In this document: piece after piece, positions 1-11,161 of the stretch
Layout of the letters: the number at the start of each line of letters is the position of its first letter
Numbering within the stretch: position 1 is the stretch's first letter
Source: Saururus chinensis
Lineage: Eukaryota; Streptophyta; Magnoliopsida; Piperales; Saururaceae
DNA length: 64,000 nucleotides
NCBI GenBank assembly: GCA_035235625.1
Contig: CP141140.1
Coordinates: forward strand, 5,910,685 to 5,974,684
Direction of reading: 5' to 3'
Translations under genes and position numbers: made by a program
Notes under the pieces: model-generated
The model's database searches: none
What the model saw: only the letters and a program-made list of their open reading frames with translations
Told to the model about the DNA's origin: nothing

Positions 1-163
1 TTTATAATTTTGTTTGACAAATAAAAAACTTAATAAATAGTCAAATTCATATTTTTTTTAATAATTAGGTAATTTTAAAATAATACAAAATAAAAATATA
101 TATTATATCCTAAATGGGTTAGGTCGGGTTTGGGTTATAATTTTTAAAAGATTAATGTTATCA

Positions 164-286
164 TGACGTTGAAAAACGTACGTTGATGGACTACTTCATC
201 TTTTGAAAACCATTGATGAGTGGGACCCTCTTATCAATGATTTTCAAAAGATGAAGTAGGCTATTGACGTATATTTTTTAACGTCA
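164..286. repeat. 57-bp inverted repeat (foldback hairpin), 9-nt loop
   Basis: The arms 164-220 and 230-286 align without gaps over 57 positions with only 9 differences. Six of those would be G:U pairs in RNA copied from the plus strand, so only three positions are unpaired. The loop is 221-229. A looser outer inverted repeat (GGTCGGGTTTGGG-like near 121, CCCAAACTTGACC-like near 325) suggests the hairpin is the core of a short, hAT-like foldback element. Confidence 0.8.
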
Positions 287-951
287 TAGAAGCATTTTTC
301 TTTTTAGAATTTGACAAATTCGACCCAAACTTGACCTATTGACATCACTAGTCAAAGACTTAAGGCACCCTAGATTATTGGAGTCGAGAACTAGTGAGCC
401 ACTCATCTAGGTTTCACGTGTTGTTGATCATTAGAATCGATGAAGATGAAGTGCGCGTTTAAACACCTGGGTTGTACTTTTGACTTAGGTCTATGTAACT
501 TTCCTTGTTAATCATGTTTCTTTGTAGTTAGAGTGATAAATGAGATTTAGGGAATCAAAGTATAGAAAAAATGATGGGGTACTCCATGAGCATCATGTGT
601 GATTTATTCCTACTTTATACATGCTAAAATACTTTTTCCATTTTCATTAACGTATATGAGTATACATAATCAATTCTCAAGATTAACAATGTGTATCTGC
701 TGAGAACACTCAATACTTTCTCCTAAGGGTAAGATATTTTTTTTAGTTCTAGCCATGAACCATATAATAGGAATTAGAACACAAAAAAATTACACATAGA
801 ACACGCTTAACAAAGCCGGTAATAAAAATAAAAAATGGACTAACATACCATTATCTAAAATTAATGTTGCACAATATATAAAAAACAAACTTAATATCGT
901 GTAGGCCCATGTCCCATGTTCAAGTTAAACATTAACCACTTTGGTATGGCC

Positions 952-1042
952 ATAGGCCTTACACCACTTATAATTAGATAAGGAAAAAATGAATCTCATG
1001 TTGTCACTTTTCCTATCCAATCAAAGGCGGTGTAAGGCCTAT
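952..1042. repeat. Foldback hairpin, about 35-bp arms
   Basis: The segment starting ATAGGCCTTACACC at 952 is repeated in inverse orientation as GGTGTAAGGCCTAT ending at 1042. The arms continue inward through an imperfect match (TTAGATAAGGAAAA against TTTTCCTATCCAA). A similar GGTATAAGGCC motif recurs near 32570, so this looks like a dispersed MITE rather than a single-copy structure. Confidence 0.6.
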
Positions 1043-2479
1043 AGTATAGAAAAAATGAGTGTATAAATATAATTTTCCCTTCAATATCTCCAAGTCTCCA
1101 TCTAGTGTACATGTCAAGATGTTACATTAATGGCAAAAAATGTGACACACCATCCAACTATCCCATCAATTGTACATAGGCTCCTCTCTTAGTTACGACC
1201 ATCTCTTTCTTGCTAGCCAGCCACCGCCCATTGCCGCTTGAAGATTACACCTCTCTAGCCCCAAATTACGCTGGCTCCTTCCATTGGCTTTCTTGTTAAA
1301 TTTTTAATAAATAAATATATAACTTTTGGGGACAATTAGTTTTGAAAAGAGGAATATGCCAAAATGTCTCATATTTTCAAGTAATACACAAAATGACCCT
1401 ATACACATATAAACTTTCACATATGTCGCATAAATTATCTAAAATACATTTTTTTTCTTATTTCCTTCCTTTTAACTTCACCAAGTCATGGTTTCTCATT
1501 TCCACCACCTTTAGCTTCAGCTCCACTACCTCTGCTAATAGTTCTACCGCCTCTACCACTGGTTATGCATCTTTTACACCACCAACTTCATTATCTTCAT
1601 CACCGGCTATATTTCATCCGATTTCATCTTCACCTTCTCCGCCACCATCACCTCTTCCTCCCCTTTTCTGCCACCACCTCCTCTTCCCTTTCCAAATTAC
1701 AATTTTGATTTATTTATCTCTATTGCATATTTCAAGTAAAAATTATTTTTCTTATTCCACCCCCCAGTACATCAACAATTTGAATGATTTATTTGCTAGA
1801 AGAATGGAGTCAAAGTCACTTTATTATGTGAAGATCATTAACCAATATATAATCATACTTGACAAATTTAATGGTTCAAACTCCCCTTGTTAAGAAAATA
1901 AGATGATGTTTCTCCTTACTAGATTGAAGATCTCCTACTTATTGGATCCCAAATGGGAGCCTCTTATGGAGCACGTAGATGATGACATTGACAAGAACAA
2001 GGAGGAAAGGAAAACATTGGAAGAAGATGAATCGCTTTGTCACTGATGCATTGTTGTTTGCGAATATTAAAATTTTAATTTCATCAACACTCTCACCAAC
2101 ATGTCAATGATTACGTCAATGACGTCACTAGATTTTTTAAAATTTTATTAATTCTAATATTTTTAATATAAAAAATTACATTCTAATTAAATTTAAGACT
2201 GTCATAAACATTGGTTGGTGGTGTTGTATATTGGCAATCTCAATTGCATAATATGCTCGCTTCATCGTCCATAGAGGCAATGTATGTTGTAACCATATAG
2301 GCAGCTAAAGTCATGGTTTGGTTGAAGACTTTCTTAAAAACACGGGGTAAGTAGAGTGAATGGTTGTTGTATTTAGACTACTAAAATATAATTTATCTTG
2401 AAAAAAATACAAGTATCACTTCACCCGATCACTTGTGGAAGAGAAAAAGCTTCTTACTCAGCTTTGATTGGTCTTCATC

Positions 2480-3240
2480 GATGAAAAATTGATGTTAATT
2501 ACACAAGTTTGCTTTATTTTTCAGAAGAATAACTTAAAGACAATTGACTTCAAGTGAGAGATTATTGAAGAGGGGAAGACAAATAAGAAAGAAGTGATTG
2601 ATCGCAGGCACAATGCGATCAATTGCTCTAGGTACTAAAATATGCACATGGGAGAACCGATTGATCACAAGACTCAAATAAGCAATCATTTGGGATACTG
2701 TAATAGGCAATGCCATTGATCGCTCTGGGTACTAAGATATACATGGGAGAACCAATCGATAACAAGAGTCAAATGATCAATCAATTGAGGAAGTGGAACA
2801 AGCAATGAAAGCCAAGTCAAGAAATAATTCATTGCCAAGTCTGAGTGATTGATGAGTCGTGGATTTAGACACAATTTTGTCTCCATTTTGGACTCTTTCT
2901 GATTGGCCACTCTATGATTTCCTTCTCTGAATGCCTTGTAGGACCCATGGGCTATATAAGGACTCATAGAACCTTTGGGGGTGTATGACAAACATTGTAA
3001 AAGTTTTAACTTGTGAGAGTTAAGAGATTTGAGGGCTATGAGAGTTGTAATCTTCTCCCATGAAATTTTTCTTAAACATAATAGATTTGTGTGATTGACA
3101 AAAGTTAGCATATTCCTAAACCACCTTAAATCTAATGTCCTTCTTTGTCACATTAAATTTCTATGTTAAAGGTCATTGTCACACGGCTCTCTAAATGGGG
3201 TTTGATTATAACAATAAATATTTATCCCATTCATTGATTT
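2480..3240 (+). repeat. Probable retrotransposon-LTR-like remnant with internal tandem repeat
   Basis: A unit of roughly 80 bp occurs twice (about 2615-2697 and 2712-2791), each copy carrying a CTCTaGGTACTAA-like core and an ATGGGAGAACC motif. It is followed by a TATA-like GCTATATAAGG at about 2950 and a purine-rich leader. This arrangement resembles an LTR promoter region. Boundaries and a target-site duplication were not found, so the assignment is tentative. Confidence 0.3.
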
Positions 3241-4953
3241 GAGAGGATCTCATGTGCTTGAGCATCTCAATTCGGCAAGGGAAGAAGAGCTGCAGTTGGA
3301 GAAGTGGCTTTTTGTGAACCTAACTTCACTCAAAAAAAGGCGTCCGAGAAAAAATTTTGTGCTTACAAGATCCTTGCACCAACAAGCTTATACATGTTTT
3401 TTTATACAAAGCTTATACGTATTCAGGTAGCAAAGAGTGGGTGGAGCTTGGAAAACATCTAGACTCTAATAGAGTAATTTTTATTGGACCATCTATGAGA
3501 GAAAGACTTTATTTCTTTTTTTAGAACAAAACAATCTTACTCCCTTGAATTTATATTAAGTGTTCAATTTTATTTTTTAAAATAAATTAATTTTAGTTTA
3601 TCTTGAAATGTTAAATAAGAGATGTAATATGGGATACATGAAATATAATGTTTTCCCAAATGTTTGGAACAATCGCAAAGTGTTGGTTTCTAAAATATTT
3701 GAATTTACTCATCGAACACATATGCACCCCAATAAACCCATGAGTGCTCCATTTCACTAAATAAGTTATTTTTTTGTTTTTACTTTTCTAACCTCATTTA
3801 CATCATTGTTTCTCTCTCTCTTCTATTACTCCAACTTAAAATAACCTCATCTCCCTTTCATACTCCGGTGATGTACCTCCTCCTCCTTCGCAGTCGGCAA
3901 CACAGAGAAACCACACTGTCTGTGACTCTCTGCATTGCCAGTTAAAAGGACATCACAGCTAGCCTGACCAGACTAGATCTAGCTTGGCTATGGTGAGACA
4001 GGCCATGCTAGTTCTACCCTATCTTGGCCAAGAGGGTAGGCCTTCTAGCCACCTAGCCCTCAACAGCCATCCTGGCTATGCCTCCTTGTGCATGCATGGT
4101 CCTCTGCAGCTAGGAAGGCTAGATCTCGGCCTCTTGGCCACCGAAGAAGGGGAGGAGGGGGAGAGGGTACTGCAAAGGGGGAGGAAGAAGATGAGGAGGT
4201 TGCCGGCGGGTGGTGCCGGTGCCCATATAAAAAAAAGAGAGAGTAAAAGGTAAATTAAGAAAGAGTAAAGTAAATAATTATATATTATAAAGTATTGATA
4301 AAGGGTATATTGGTACTGTACTGATAAACTGATTATTGTGGTGCATATATAGACAAAATCACATTCACCTAACATATCACCAACCATACCAAGCAACCAA
4401 ACGATGGATAAATTAAACGTCTTTGAACAATTAAAAACCATACGTCTTTGAACTGTTCACCTGCTTTCACCCAACGGGGGTTTACGACATTGATGACAAA
4501 ATCTGTTCATGAGTCCAGTCCTAACGCATCATCTATTTTTATGGCCTCTTCTCAACGTCAATTGTCATTTAGTACATTAAAACTAAAAAAATCATTATAA
4601 GACTCGTATTTAGTCGAGTTGATCATTCTACAAAGTAATCATTCATATGCTCTGTTAAAAAACTGACCAGTATTTGCAAGTGCCGTCTTAAGTCTAAAGT
4701 TCAAGAGGATCCAGATGTTTCATCTAAAAAGTGTTACTTACGAAATTGACTTCCACAACCTTCTGCTTTTGGACGAACATGGACACCATTCTTAGTTCCG
4801 TATCTTCCGAACAACATAACTTGATCGCTGAAAATATTTAGCTGTAATGTTCATTTCTTTTCTACAAACAGATAACTTGAGCTGAGCAAAGTCAAATACC
4901 CATCAGCAAATGGGTAAGCTAGAGAAGCTCGGACGAAAAAAGCAGGCGGGAAG

Positions 4954-7900
4954 TTATTTATAGGCGTCAGGACCTGCAGGCTTAAGAAGAGGCTGTAGGG
5001 CCTTGACAACGATGGTCATATTTGGCCGAAAATCTGCTTCATATTGGACACATAACGCTGCAACTGCTGCCAACTGATGCATCCACAAATGAAATTAAAA
5101 CATTTAGGAATTGTTCCATTCCCAAAGGAAGCAGGACTGAGATCACATTCTCCGAAAAAAAAATGATAAATACAAGTTTTAACTGCACGCAGCACGCAAC
5201 TATAAAGTGACAAGGGATACCGGAATTATTAATAAAGAAGTTAAATAACATCAGCTGACAGATTTCATTGTTTTTCATTTTGCACCTGGGTGGTTCATAC
5301 AAGGATGATAAGTTGCATAAACGTACTAAAAAATTGAATTCTTTAGATTGTATAGAAGCGAAAATCACCTTTGCAACAGCTTTTGGTGGGTACTCGTTGT
5401 TTAATTTGGGGTCCACGCATTGCTTCACTTTATCCTCACTTAATCTTGGGGTGGCCTGTTTCGTTTACAGTATTGTCAGCAATAAGAACAAAGAAAAGAA
5501 TAATTGGATCCGTAAGATTGCCAGATAATTAAATAAATTGGACAATATTGAGCTGTCTGACCCAAGTTACAAGACTCTGTTGTCCTTTAGGCATGGTATG
5601 GTCGACAGGCTTCCTTCCTGTCAAGAGTTCTAAGAGCACAACACCAAAGCTGTAAACATCGCTCTTCTGTGTTAACACTCCCGTCATAGCATACCTGAAA
5701 AGGATTAGGAAATTAATATAATCTGATCAATTTTTGTAATGGATAATGTATAAAATACCATGTGCTACATATTTAACAATCACATACTCTGGAGCATGAT
5801 AGCCAAAAGTTCCCAAAACTCTTGTGGAGTGTAATCGAGCAGCTGTATCAGGAGACTGATTGGATATATTGAAATCAGCTATTTTTGCCAAAAAATCATC
5901 AAAGACAAGAACATTGCTGGATCTGACATCTCGGTGCACGATTGGAGGCTCAACTTTCTCATGTAGATACTCAAGTCCCTTTGCAGCACCATGTGCAATT
6001 TTCACTCGCTGGTGCCAATTGAGTGCTGGACCCGGTTCCGCCCCTTCTACACCTTTCCTCCCTAAATCATAGACGAAAAGAGGCAAGTAGGCAAGTTTGT
6101 AAAATCAGTAGCCGTAAAGTAGACGGGTTTGAGTAAGTTTAATTGAATATGAGAGAAAGTGACAAGTAATGTGTGAAATATTGTTGTGAGAATCCAATAG
6201 CTGCAGATATACCGTGTATAATATCATGTAAAGAGCCCATAATTGCAAACTGATATACCAAAATTCGGTTGTTTGCTTCCATGCAATATCCCAAAAGCTC
6301 ACAAAAATTTTCATGCCTAAGTCTTGAAACCACTGATAGCTGCACCAACCATAAAAAAATTGTGAGTGAAATTACCAAAAAGCAACCATCTGAAAATAAA
6401 TGCCTTGGCAATTGATAGAATATATGCTTTCACCAACTGTTTTCTTTCTGTGAGCTTGGAAGAGAGGTGGACGGAACAGAAGTTGGTTTTTACCTTTTAC
6501 ACAGTGAATCCTTGTAAATTTTGAGTTAATATTTTAATACTAATAAAATGAGTCATGTTTATATGTGGCCAGTACATGCCGAACGGTATGGACCCAGCAC
6601 TTTCGGGCCGCACAATTTCAGCTGCGCAGCACTTGTCACTCAAGGATTAGGTGAATCCACCCCCAGAGATGCCAACAGCTCTTTTTGAAGTAGAAATGTT
6701 CTTAGAGAATAAGTTTTGCTAATTAGCTCATAGTTAAGCGCAAAAACCAAATTACATCAGTTTTCAACATATTGTAAATTTCGAAACGCCAAAAGGTAAC
6801 CTGAGCCGCAAAGTCAGAATCAGACTCTTGGGAAGAGCTCGGGTCCAGCTTCTTTATTGCAACAGCCTGCCCAGTTTTCAGAGTAGCATAGAAAACACGT
6901 CCAATGGACCCCTCTCCTATCAAAGCCTTTGGACCGAAATTGCCAGTCAATCTATTCAACTCACCCAGAGGCAAGGCTGGTATATCGATCGGTAAAACTT
7001 TTGGGGGGGCCGAACTCTTCACTGCATTAGGGCCATTCTTTGATTCTCTAACATTTCCTAGATAAATAAGAGAACATTAAATCAGAATATTATAGATACA
7101 AATTAGCTGGCCATTACAATTGCCCTTAGTAGAGGTTTCCCATCAGTATAGTCCTACAACACTTATAGAATTTCAACGCAAAAAATAAAAATTATGAGGT
7201 GATTATAATATCATAAAATTAATATTCTATAGAAAAATAAATTCAACAAAAAAATTATAGAGAAAGATAAAAAGGCATAAATGTAATAGATAATTAGTAT
7301 AAGAGTTATAGGTTATATGCACCCGACGCTTGCCTCGAATGCTTTCGGCCTGCACAATTTTTTTTCATTTAGCCCTTATTCCTCATTGGGTTGGCAGGTT
7401 TGGATCCACCCAACACTTGTAAACTTTTTTCCTTAGTTATAATCAAGATAAAGTGGTTAAAAGAGTCAATGTATAATGCTCACGAAAGAAAAATGATAAG
7501 CCTACAGGTTTTATTAATATGGGATAACTAACCTAAGGGCTGTACTTTAAACTCATCACATCTGTGCTTTGAATTGTAAGGAGGAATGTTTGCCATTAAC
7601 CTTTGCCAGTCATAAACACGTCATGTCTAGTAATAGTCTATATGCAAATCATAGTACGTCATGAACCGTTCTCACGTACATTCAACAAGTTGAGGAATTT
7701 CTAAAATTACCCGATTAATTTCAAATAGATAGCATATTAAAGCATGACAGGGACGTGTAAAATAGATGTGGTGCACCTTGAGTTTACTTTTGAAACAAAT
7801 AATTATGATAAAAAAATACCCATAAAATAAAAAAAATAATATTTTTATAAAACTCATACTCGAGTTTTGATTAATCTAAATAAGTAAGCCCATGTAAACT

Positions 7901-8125
7901 TTATATGGGACCCATTTGTAAAGTTCAATAAAATTCTTATAAAGATTTTTGTGAATATTTTTATTACGAGAATATCACTATCCCAAAATAATTAGCAGGC
8001 TAAGGCAGTAGAATGCTGCAAGAAAGAGGACGCATGTTACCAGGAGCATTTCCACGTGGTGGGGCAGAGTATTGGTGAACCGGCTGACCGAAGTCCTGCT
8101 CTTCTTTATCTCCGCAGCAAAACAT
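4954..8125 (-). CDS. PTI1: PTI1-like receptor-like cytoplasmic kinase, 7 exons, 360 aa
   Basis: Exons on the minus strand: 8125-8041, 7057-6801, 6339-6213, 6061-5788, 5694-5562, 5455-5369 and 5073-4954. All introns are GT-AG, phases agree, and the total is 361 codons including TAA. The 360-aa length fits tomato Pti1 and its relatives. The start MFCCG matches the family's Cys-rich N-terminus, which is usually acylated for membrane attachment (family knowledge). Kinase features: Gly loop GEGSIGRV at 76-83, catalytic Lys97, HRD at 199-201, DFN at 219-221 in place of DFG (normal for PTI1), and the [14 protein letters not shown] activation segment at 231-244 with T236 at the expected autophosphorylation site. 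The C-terminus contains [13 protein letters not shown]. The family acts downstream of Pto or OXI1-type kinases in immune and oxidative signalling. Oddity: HRDVRSSN has Arg203 where the family usually has Lys. Confidence 0.95.
7828..7984. mobile_element. Foldback MITE of the 156-bp family, in PTI1 intron 1
   Basis: The left end AAAATAATATTTTTATAAA and the right end GAATATCACTATCC are inverted versions of each other. Both match the ends of the better-defined copies at 13001-13156 and 53161-53316. Possible 9-bp flanks (CATAAAATA and CCCAAAATA) differ at two positions, so the boundaries are good to a few bases only. It lies wholly inside intron 1 of the PTI1-like gene. Confidence 0.55.
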
Positions 8126-8537
8126 GCTATGTATTTTGCAGTATTCAAACTTTCAAAGATCTCAGCTACCGATTCCGGAAGAAATCTCTCTAACCTACAA
8201 CAGACGAAAAATACGAAGATGCAAACTCTTAAAGAGCTAGTTGCAAAAGATTAAGGTAGTAAAATGCTACTAAAAATCAAGATATTGACCACGTATCTGT
8301 TACGTAGTTTTGTTGTCAATGACAAAGAAGACCCAGAAATTGAAGGTTAAATTATCAAAAGAACAAATGTTAAATTGGAGTTTTTAGATGGCGGATCTAG
8401 GAGAAAAATACAGAAGAAATGCTACATTACCCAGAGGATCACATGAATGCTGAAGCCAAGAAAAAACAAGAGAAGAAAAAATTAACTAACTAACAACAAG
8501 GTTAATACCAGTCGGAAAGGGGGTAGATTAGACGGAA

Positions 8538-8560
8538 GGGAAGGGAAGGGAAGGGAAGGG
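8538..8560. repeat. (GGGAA)n tract, five G-triplets
   Basis: Five GGG runs separated by AA lie on the plus strand, about 410 bp upstream of the kinase start codon. Read in the gene's direction it is a (TTCCC) pyrimidine tract, of the kind often seen in plant leaders and promoters. The plus (template) strand fits the four-run G-quadruplex pattern with 2-nt loops. Confidence 0.8.
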
Positions 8561-10729
8561 ACGGAGAGGAGTGGGAAAGATGGAGAAAAAAGGGAAGAGC
8601 TGGTGGTGGATCAATGGATGGCGAGGCAATGGGAAGGTAGACATAGGGCATCCCAGTTGGCGCAGGTGCAGCTCAACCGCCGCTAGCTTTACGGTCCTCT
8701 CTACGTGCATTCACGTTGCACGTAGCAAGGGACGTTGGCGTCCGGCAGGCGAGACGTGATCGTATAATAGGTCGTCCGGCCAGGTTTGGTCAAGTTGACC
8801 CACATCACGTTAGTGAAATGAAATGGATATTATTTGTTGTAAGCCTCATTTTGAACGATAACACCCTAATTTGCTATGAGGTGTTCCCACTGTGTGTGAT
8901 ATTGCTAGAACTTAAAACGTGATCTTAATGCAGTCGTGTGGACCTAATGGGGTGCTTCTACTCTGCTGGACGTTGAACTGCCTATAAGAAGGTTCTTTTG
9001 GTTCTATTCAGCCCAATCTAATGGTCCATCACACTTTGTGCTTTCGGTTGTCCGCGAAATTTCCGTGGACTTTAGCCTAACTAAATCTCTCCACTTAAGA
9101 TGGATTTGAAGGGTTCTTTTAGGCCCATGGTATAAAAGTAGGAAAATGAATCGTGTGGCCCCTTGAGGGTAACAAGCGTGCTATTACTTTTATCTCGTTA
9201 CTCGCAAGGAGGATGTCATTACCTCTACCGGAGAAATCCTCTTGTATCACTTCTCTTATTTGCCTTAAATTATGAAATAAATAAAATTCTATTTTGAACT
9301 TATGACATTCCTTAATACTCATTCACTTTCTCAAGCATCCAGACAGTCCTTGAACTTTCATACTCTATTTTTTATGAAGTATTTTTAATATTTCACTTTG
9401 ACAATGAACCGAATATAAATAATACATGGGGAGAGTTTATTTTGAAAATCGGTCACGCACATACTAGCGCACGTTAGTGCCAACAACACTTACGTTAGCA
9501 TGTGCGCCATTCATTTTAAAAATAAATGTTTCAACGTGCATTCTTTGCACTTGGGCTCAATGTGAGTAGGGAGTGAAGAACTCTTTCCAATTTTTGTGTG
9601 TGTTTTCGAGTTCCTGATAAGTCAAAATTTCCCAAAACTTGTGACAATGTCAAAAAAAGATGTTAATGCATGTATAATTTCATTAATTAAGATGCACATA
9701 TAACATCCTTATTTGTAAGAAAAGAAATTAATGCAGTACAAATATAGGAAATCATTCTATTTTTCCAAGCATTCAGTATTTGATTTTTTATTGTTATAAT
9801 CCACAATATTTCACTCATATATAATGTTTTTTTTCTACGTTAACTTACAATTGTGGAAATAGATGTAAGAGCTCTTCTGCAGTTTTATTTGAAATAAATT
9901 AGTAGAATGGAGTAGAAGATTATACTAGAGACTTCAAGTAGGCTACCAAAAGAACTTGAGATAGAATTAAGAGGCAAATTATTTCTAAAATATTAGCCGA
10001 TTTGCTACCATGGAGTAGTCTACTATGATGTTTTATTGATAAATTTAAAATAAAGTGTATATTGAACACATGCCTCCTTTGCATGTGATACTTGCAATAT
10101 ATCCTTTCATGATTATAATGACTACAAATTATATACACGAACTTTGTATCAATCAAAATATATTTATAGTAGTTAATTGCAAACTCAAATCATATTAGCT
10201 AATAATAATGTTATATTTTGATAAAGATAATAATATCTAAGGCTGCTAACAGTATATGTTCTACCATTTGTACCGTATAAGAAGTTAAATGGTATGATTA
10301 AATTTATTCGATGGAAAAATAAGAAGATAATTTTATCCGACAACTATCTAAATATAAGGTAATGAAAAAAGTTTTTCTATACCCATTTATTTATTACTCA
10401 TTTGTTATATTTTAAAATTATACATATATTATACTCATTAAAATTAAATAGTTTAATTTTTAAAAAAATTAATTTATGATCTTTTATAATAATTTTTATA
10501 TCATGATTTGTCACTAAGATTTACTCAATAAATATAGAAAAAAATATAATTCAAATATTAATTATAATAATATAATAAATTATACCGTAAGTGTATCATT
10601 TTATTGGCAACCCGTAAGCCCCCTTTACTTCCATGTAAGTCTTTTTTCCTCTGGCGTCATTTACACGAGCTCGGGCATAGCCGGTCAAAATCGAGCTCAG
10701 GTCCGATTTGCCAGCCCTCAAGAATTAAT

Positions 10730-10734
10730 AAAAA
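10730..10734 (-). terminator. Pol III T5 terminator of tRNA-Ser
   Basis: On the minus strand a run of five T follows the tRNA 3' end after six bases. This is the normal RNA polymerase III stop signal. Confidence 0.75.
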
Positions 10735-10740
10735 TGAATT

Positions 10741-10822
10741 CGTCGCCTGAGAGATTCGAACTCTCGCGGGGAAACCCCATGTACTTAGCAGGCACACGCC
10801 TTAACCACTCGGCCAAAGCGAC
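10741..10822 (-). tRNA. tRNA-Ser (anticodon GCT)
   Basis: The 82-nt sequence folds as a class II tRNA. The acceptor stem is GTCGCTT/AGGCGAC with discriminator G. The D arm contains the A box TGGCCGAGTGG. The anticodon stem TGTGC/GTACA closes the loop CTGCTAA, with anticodon GCT at plus-strand 10787-10789. The long variable arm contains GGGG/CCCC, and the T arm is GAGAG/CTCTC around TTCGAAT (B box). No intron and no encoded CCA. A CAA motif lies just upstream and a T5 run just downstream, as in active plant tRNA genes. It is divergent from the RING gene, about 340 bp away. Confidence 0.95.
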
Positions 10823-11161
10823 GCTAGTTGAAGAAATATCTATCCTAATTACTATTAAAGAATTAATTTATTGGCGCACCACCCTCTTTTCGAGTCTTCC
10901 ATCGCCCGTGGCCCGCGGGAATATTGTGTCCAGGGAGCGGCTAGCAGTGTCAATTTGGTCATTTCAATTGGAACACGTTGCCGCGAAGCAAAGCCGCCAC
11001 CGTCTCTCTCCTCTGACCTCTCTCTCTCTCTACCCAGAAACCGAGAAAGAGAGAGGCAGGGCAAGATCTGTCCAAGCGTCGAAGGCGAGAGCGAGCGGGC
11101 GGGTGTGGTGTGGCCACTGGCCGAGGTGGTGTGCCGAAAGACTTTTAAGAGAGGAGAGGGA

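Larger units (their letters stand above)
1..4953. other. Intergenic block downstream of the PTI1-like gene
   Basis: No convincing gene was found. The block is AT-rich and holds two strong hairpins (164-286 and 952-1042) and a repeat-rich stretch at about 2500-3240, listed separately. A low-complexity Ser/Pro reading frame at 1342-1893 and a GC-rich stretch at 3860-4250 look non-coding. A short frame at 3239-3430 begins with a plausible Glu/Leu-rich peptide but has no recognisable family and no splice context. Confidence 0.6.
8126..10740. other. 5' flank of the PTI1-like gene and intergenic DNA
   Basis: This holds the promoter and 5' leader of the minus-strand kinase gene, whose transcription start cannot be placed. 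It includes a pentamer repeat at 8534-8560 (listed separately). From about 8900 to 10740 the DNA is AT-rich with no coding potential and only short shadow frames. A short imperfect inverted repeat near 9440-9520 was seen. Confidence 0.5.

Noticed and set aside
1342..1893. 183-codon Ser/Pro/Thr-rich open frame
   Set aside because: Low-complexity composition, no start context, no splice partners and no family motif; typical of pyrimidine-rich non-coding DNA.
10871..11161. Upstream in-frame extension of the RING protein
   Set aside because: No ATG in the extension; the zinc ribbon sits at the normal distance from the ATG at 11162.
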